NCBI GenBank assembly: GCA_035527835.1
Contig: DATKZS010000234.1
Location: forward strand, 1-18,930
DNA length: 18,930 bases
Direction of reading: 5' to 3'
Source of the DNA: DATKZS01 sp035527835 [NCBI: bacterium]
GTDB lineage: Bacteria > RBG-13-61-14
Numbering within the stretch: the first letter of the stretch is position 1; each line of letters opens with the position of its first letter. Positions 15,146 to 18,930 of the stretch are shown here, piece by piece. Below the pieces are notes generated by a model. That model saw nothing but the letters and a program-made list of their open reading frames with translations, had not been told where the DNA came from and searched no databases. The translations under genes were made by a program, and so were the position numbers.

Positions 15146-16103
15146 ATTCGACGTGGTCACCGTGGGCACGTTGAACGCGGACGTGATTATTATCGGGGAC
15201 GCGCCGGGGAAGGTGGAGGAGTTGGTGGAGTGGGTGGCGCCGTCGCGGGTGGAGCTGACGGCGGCGGGGTCGGTGGGGTATTGCGCGATTGACCTGGCGC
15301 GGCTCGGCCTCAAGGTGGCGATGCTTTCGTCGGTGGCCGATGACGCTCTCGGCCGCCTCGTGCTCGAAGCGCTCAAGAGCGAGGGCGTTGACACGGAGGC
15401 GGTGAAAATCGAGAAACGCGCGGCCTCCGGCATCGGCGTTTACATGCTGCTCTTCGGGAGCTTTAAGCGCCCGCTCACCGGCCGTCTTGCCACTCACGCG
15501 CCCTGGCCCGCCCGGCTCTCGCACCTGGCCGAGCAGCGCCTCGCCTCCGCCCGGCTCCTGCACTGCGGCGGTTACCTGCATTACGAGAGCCGGTGGGGCG
15601 AGCCCACCGAGCGGCTCTACAGGAAGGCCAAGAAACTCGGACTCATAACATCGGTTGATACGCAGTTCCCGTTCGCGCCGGTCAAAGGGCCGTGGATCAA
15701 GCTCTTCGGCAATCTCCTCGATTACGTTGACGTCATCTTCACCGACGAGACCGAGGCCGCGTCCATCACCGGCGTCTCTGATCCCGAGGCCGCGGCGCGG
15801 GAGCTGCTCCGGGCGGGCCCCAGGATCGCCGTGGTCAAGATGGGCGCGCAAGGGGCGCTGCTCGCGGAAAAGGGCAGGGTGGTGCATCAAAAGGCTTTCC
15901 CCGTGCCCGAGCTCACCGACTCCATCGGCGCTGGCGACGCTTTTGACGCGGGCGTGCTCTACGGCATCCTCGCGGGCTGGCCGCTTCCGCGCACGACGCG
16001 CTTTGCCGCGGCCGTGAGCGCGCTCACCCTCCCGGGCATGGGCGGCAACCGGACCGCGCCGACTTTAAAAGAGGTAAATAAGTTCCTGGCTAAGAGGAAG
16101 TGA
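15123..16103 (+). CDS. PfkB-family carbohydrate (ribokinase-like) kinase
   Basis: 326 residues. Motifs of the ribokinase fold: RFDVVTVGTLNADVII at the N terminus, the sugar-binding turn AAGSVGYCAIDLARLG (48-62), and the signature DSIGAGDAFDAG (266-277) with the catalytic base Asp272 and the anion hole GAGD. It transfers phosphate from ATP to a sugar, nucleoside or related hydroxyl; the substrate is not readable from sequence. ATG 15123 is the only good start, since the conserved core begins at residue 9, yet it lies inside the end of the rloB-like gene and has no ribosome site. Translation may therefore depend on coupling to rloB. A normal GC-rich composition returns within this gene. The acyl-CoA dehydrogenase gene follows after 52 bases. 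Confidence 0.85.
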   Translation: MRPKRKNRFDVVTVGTLNADVIIIGDAPGKVEELVEWVAPSRVELTAAGSVGYCAIDLARLGLKVAMLSSVADDALGRLVLEALKSEGVDTEAVKIEKRAASGIGVYMLLFGSFKRPLTGRLATHAPWPARLSHLAEQRLASARLLHCGGYLHYESRWGEPTERLYRKAKKLGLITSVDTQFPFAPVKGPWIKLFGNLLDYVDVIFTDETEAASITGVSDPEAAARELLRAGPRIAVVKMGAQGALLAEKGRVVHQKAFPVPELTDSIGAGDAFDAGVLYGILAGWPLPRTTRFAAAVSALTLPGMGGNRTAPTLKEVNKFLAKRK

Positions 16104-16155
16104 CCGTCTCACATCAAGCCAGGCAACGGCATTTTCCAAAGAGAGGAGGCCAATC

Positions 16156-17397
16156 ATGTTCGAGTTCGAGGAACAACACAAGATCGTGGAGCAGATGTTC
16201 CGGCAGTTTTGCGAGAAGGAAGTGGCGCCGCACGTCGAGGCCATGGAGCGGGGCGAGGTGCTGCCGTTCGAGCTGATGCGGACCCTGGCCAAGAAGTTCG
16301 GCATTGACCGCTTTCGGTCGCGGTTCGAAAAGAGCGCGGACAAGGCGGAAGGGGAGGGCGGCGAAAGCGACGGCGGCGGCCTGGCCGGCATGGCGGGCGA
16401 TCCTCTGATCGGCACCATCATCGGCAAGGAGCTCTCGCGGGTGAGCCCGTCGCTTTGCCTGTCGCTCGCCGCCAGCATCGGGTTGTGCGGCGGCACCATC
16501 ATGGCCCGGGGCACGCCCGCGCAGAAAAAGAAGTACGGCGTTCCGGTGATGACGATGGAAAAGGTCGGCTGCTGGGGCATGACCGAGCCCAACTCCGGCT
16601 CCGACGCCTTCGCGCTGCAAACGATGGCCAAGCCCGTTGACAACGGCTACGTCCTGAACGGCTCCAAGACCTTCATCACCAACGCCCCCTACGCCGACGT
16701 CCTGGTGGTCTACGCCAAGATTGACCGCGGCCAGGCCGACAAGCACGACAAGCGCTTCATCTTCCCGTTCGTCATGGAGAAAGGCGCCAAGGGCCTCACC
16801 GTGTCCAAGCCCATGAAGAAGATGGGAATGCGCGGATCGCCCACCGGCGAGATCTTCCTGGACGACGTGTTCGTGCCCAGCGACCAGCTCCTGGGCGAGA
16901 GCGAGGAAAAGACCGGGCGCGGCCAGGCCAAGGACGTGTTCGCCGGCGAGCGCTCCGGCGCCCCCGCCATGTGCTGGGGCATCATCGAGCGCTGCCTCGA
17001 CGACTCCATCAAGTTCGCCATCGAGAGGAAGCAGTGGGGCAAGAGCATCGCCTGTTTCCAGCTCATCCAGGAAAAGATCGCCAAGATGTACGTGCACCTG
17101 GAAAACGTCCGCAACATCGCCTTCAAGCAGGCCTGGGCGCAGAAGAACAAGAAGGCGCGGCCGGAGGACCAGTGCGCGGCCAAGTACTACTGCGCCAACG
17201 CCGCCGTCGAGGTCGCCCTCGATGCCATCCAGCTCATGGGCGGCTACGGCTACATCCAGGACTACCACGTCGAGATGCTCATGCGCGACGCCAAGATCAT
17301 GTGCATCGGCGGCGGCACCGACGAGATCCAGCTCCTCACCATCGCCAGGGAGCTGCTGCGCCAAAAGGGGTTCGACGTGGCCATCGGCGGCTCCTGA
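16156..17397 (+). CDS. Acyl-CoA dehydrogenase with a relocated catalytic Glu
   Basis: 413 residues. ATG 16156 has AGGAGG at 16144-16149. A flavin enzyme that oxidises acyl-CoA to trans-2-enoyl-CoA and passes electrons to ETF. Helical N domain, then GCWGMTEPNSGSD (138-150) for FAD and substrate, NGSKTFITNAPYADV, the middle beta domain with KMGMRGSPTGEIFLDDVFVP, and the C-terminal helices with QLMGGYGYI. The usual EGTxxIQ site reads GGGTDEIQ, with Gly386 where medium-chain enzymes carry the catalytic Glu; Glu265 in FAGERSG is placed like the base of isovaleryl- and long-chain enzymes. Residues about 57-82 are an extra Glu/Gly/Lys-rich loop (EKSADKAEGEGGESDGGG). It is followed, after a regulatory gap, by an acyl-CoA synthetase on the same strand, a beta-oxidation pairing. 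Confidence 0.9.
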   Translation: MFEFEEQHKIVEQMFRQFCEKEVAPHVEAMERGEVLPFELMRTLAKKFGIDRFRSRFEKSADKAEGEGGESDGGGLAGMAGDPLIGTIIGKELSRVSPSLCLSLAASIGLCGGTIMARGTPAQKKKYGVPVMTMEKVGCWGMTEPNSGSDAFALQTMAKPVDNGYVLNGSKTFITNAPYADVLVVYAKIDRGQADKHDKRFIFPFVMEKGAKGLTVSKPMKKMGMRGSPTGEIFLDDVFVPSDQLLGESEEKTGRGQAKDVFAGERSGAPAMCWGIIERCLDDSIKFAIERKQWGKSIACFQLIQEKIAKMYVHLENVRNIAFKQAWAQKNKKARPEDQCAAKYYCANAAVEVALDAIQLMGGYGYIQDYHVEMLMRDAKIMCIGGGTDEIQLLTIARELLRQKGFDVAIGGS

Positions 17398-17401
17398 CTC
17401 T

Positions 17402-17425
17402 TTCCAGGTCCGCCTTGACCTGGAA
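17402..17425. promoter_or_regulatory. Perfect palindrome over the -35 of the acyl-CoA synthetase gene
   Basis: TTCCAGGTC (17402-17410), 6 bases, GACCTGGAA (17417-17425): 9-bp perfect arms. The right arm covers the -35 box. The size and position fit a dimeric repressor operator. It could instead be an RNA hairpin after the dehydrogenase gene (stop at 17395-17397), but no T run follows, so an operator is likelier. Confidence 0.55.
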
Positions 17426-17442
17426 CCGGCGCCGGCTATAAT
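17415..17442 (+). promoter_or_regulatory. Strong sigma70-like promoter of the acyl-CoA synthetase gene
   Basis: TTGACC (17415-17420), 16 bases, perfect TATAAT (17437-17442). The spacer holds a second palindrome, CCGGCGCCGG (17426-17435). The predicted start near 17449 leaves a leader of about 90 bases to ATG 17538. The synthetase is thus transcribed separately from, or in addition to, the upstream dehydrogenase. Confidence 0.75.
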
Positions 17443-17537
17443 GAGAATCAGCCCCGGCAGTTCGCGAAATTTCTTTTCACCTCAATCGCCCACGGTTCTT
17501 AAGAGGCGTTTCCTGGCCGCGGCCATGGGAGGAAATA

Positions 17538-18930
17538 ATGGCACGGATCAATCAGAAGACGCTCATACGCAAGACCATTGGCTTCTGCCATCTGGGTTTG
17601 GTGTTCAAGCTCCTGGCCAATTCCAGGTCCCGCCGCGACCGGCCGTTCTTCTGGTTCGAGGGCAGGACCTACACCTACGGCGAGACGTACCGGGAGGCGC
17701 GGCGCTTTGCCGAGATGTTCGGCTACTACCGCGGCCGGCGCCTGGATGAGGGACGCCTCAAGCCACAGGACACTCTGGCCGTGGGCATGTACCTGGACAA
17801 CTGCCCCGAGTTCGTGTTCGCCCTCTTCGGCGCCGCCATCAGCGGGACCGCCCTCATCGCCGTCAACACCGGCTTCCGCGGCGAGACCCTGGCCAACGTC
17901 CTCAATACCGCCGAGATCGGCCTCGTCATCACCTCGCAGGCCAACCTGGCCGAGATCGAGCGCATGATCCCGTCAATCGCCGGCATCTCCGGCCAGGACG
18001 TCCTGGTCGTGGACCCGGACCCGGAAAAGGCCGCCGCAACCGGCCAGGACCTCGCCGCTGTTCTGGCCGACCCGTCCATCCCCGCCGCCGCCCGCTTCCC
18101 GAAGAAAATTGACGTGTTCACGCCCCTCATCGTCATCTATACCTCCGGCACCACCGGCGCGCCCAAGGGCGTGCCCTGCAACCACCTCAAGCTCATCGGC
18201 GCCGGCGCCGTCACCCTGTCCCGCCTCCGCCTCGGCAAGCACGACAAGGGCTACGTATGCATGCCCATGTTCCACTCCAACGCCTGGTACCTGGGCATCA
18301 TGCCGCTCCTGCTCGGCGGCGGCGGCTTCGTGCTCAAGCGCCGCTTCTCCGCCAGCGCCTTCGAGGACGACATCCTGGAGCACGGCGTGACCTACCTGAA
18401 TTACGTGGGCCAGCCCATCCACTACATCCTGGCCGCGCTGGAGAAGAAGCACGGCAGCCCCGAGGCGGTGGAGGCCGCTCTGGCCCATCACCCCCAAAAC
18501 AAGTTCCGCATCGCCACCGGCAACGGAGCGCCGCCCATTGACCGGCAGAAAATGATCCGCTACCTCGGCATGCACCACATCTATGAGCTGTACGGGTCAA
18601 CCGAGGCGCCCATCAACGCCTGTCTCAAGCCGGGCGACCCATTTGACTGCCTGGGCCGGCTCACCTCGAAAAAGGTCGTGATCCTGAACGAGCGGGACGA
18701 GGTCTGCCCTCCCGCCGAGGTGGACGCGGAAGGAAGGATCGCCAATTATGACCAGGCCGTGGGAGAGATCGCCAAACAGACCGAACAGGACAACATCCTG
18801 TTCGACGGCTACTTCAAGAACAGCGAGGCCACCGGGAAGAAATTCCGCGACGGCTACTTCCGCTCCGGGGACCTGGGCTACGTCCGCATCATTGACGGCA
18901 AAAGATACCTCTACTTCGTGGGCCGCACCG
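17538..18930 (+). CDS. Fatty acyl-CoA synthetase, FATP/FadD-like (partial, runs off the window)
   Basis: 464 residues present; the C-terminal domain continues beyond the window. ATG 17538 has GGGAGG at 17527-17532, 5 bases upstream. An ANL-superfamily adenylating enzyme: it activates a fatty acid with ATP to acyl-AMP and then acyl-CoA. Motifs: the phosphate loop YTSGTTGAPKG (201-211), YVCMPMFHSNAWYLG, the adenine/acyl site YELYGSTEAP (349-358), and FRSGDLGY with the ribose-binding Asp445. The N terminus (FCHLGLVFKLLANSRSRRDRPFFWFEGRTYTYGE) and ELYGSTE resemble the fatty-acid transport protein (FATP, very-long-chain synthetase) branch, which couples uptake to activation; this is a judgement by eye. 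With the dehydrogenase upstream it forms a fatty-acid activation and oxidation pair. Expression probably responds to the palindrome at 17402-17425. Confidence 0.88.
   Translation, partial: MARINQKTLIRKTIGFCHLGLVFKLLANSRSRRDRPFFWFEGRTYTYGETYREARRFAEMFGYYRGRRLDEGRLKPQDTLAVGMYLDNCPEFVFALFGAAISGTALIAVNTGFRGETLANVLNTAEIGLVITSQANLAEIERMIPSIAGISGQDVLVVDPDPEKAAATGQDLAAVLADPSIPAAARFPKKIDVFTPLIVIYTSGTTGAPKGVPCNHLKLIGAGAVTLSRLRLGKHDKGYVCMPMFHSNAWYLGIMPLLLGGGGFVLKRRFSASAFEDDILEHGVTYLNYVGQPIHYILAALEKKHGSPEAVEAALAHHPQNKFRIATGNGAPPIDRQKMIRYLGMHHIYELYGSTEAPINACLKPGDPFDCLGRLTSKKVVILNERDEVCPPAEVDAEGRIANYDQAVGEIAKQTEQDNILFDGYFKNSEATGKKFRDGYFRSGDLGYVRIIDGKRYLYFVGRT

Noticed and set aside
16114-17364. A 416-residue minus-strand open frame opposite the acyl-CoA dehydrogenase
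   Set aside because: Antisense shadow with repetitive low-complexity composition; no family motif and no ribosome site.

Overview
The window is bacterial, GC-rich and gene-dense. Most genes begin with ATG behind a clear GGAGG-type ribosome site, and several intergenic gaps carry sigma70-like promoters. Lipoprotein-like leaders, a secreted glycosidase and fatty-acid genes suggest a heterotroph with an outer envelope. No rRNA, tRNA or marker gene is present, so I cannot name a phylum; an uncultivated lineage is possible but is only a guess.

Region 1 (1-5636): the tail of an unidentified gene, then two tandem paralogues of about 890 residues. Each has an export leader with an atypical lipobox, a short N-terminal domain, a calcium-binding Asp loop, and 14 'GWAVG...ILHY..G.W' repeats, probably two seven-bladed beta-propellers. 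A strong hairpin separates them from the convergent genes that follow.

Region 2 (5640-9430): leftward, an ADP-forming acyl-CoA synthetase alpha subunit and a stand-alone RAM (Lrp/AsnC effector) domain, with a paired palindromic (REP/BIME-like) element between them. Rightward and divergent, a secreted family 2 glycoside hydrolase.

Region 3 (9431-13117): a VapBC/FitAB-type toxin-antitoxin module with its own operator, a class III aminotransferase, an AT-rich membrane-protein gene that looks acquired, and an unrecognised protein with a full set of protein-kinase-like landmarks.

Region 4 (13118-15145): a two-gene cassette with its own consensus promoter and lower GC, encoding an AAA/ABC-type ATPase and an RloB-type TOPRIM protein. 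It resembles RloAB/AbiL-like antiphage systems and is the best candidate for a defence system here.

Region 5 (15123-18930): a PfkB-family sugar kinase whose start overlaps the rloB-like gene, then an acyl-CoA dehydrogenase and a truncated fatty acyl-CoA synthetase, together a fatty-acid activation and oxidation pair. A palindrome overlaps the promoter of the last gene.

The most unusual items are the paired 14-blade proteins with a nearly identical 5' segment, the kinase-like protein, the RloAB-like cassette coupled to a sugar kinase, and the composite palindrome that supplies a stop codon.
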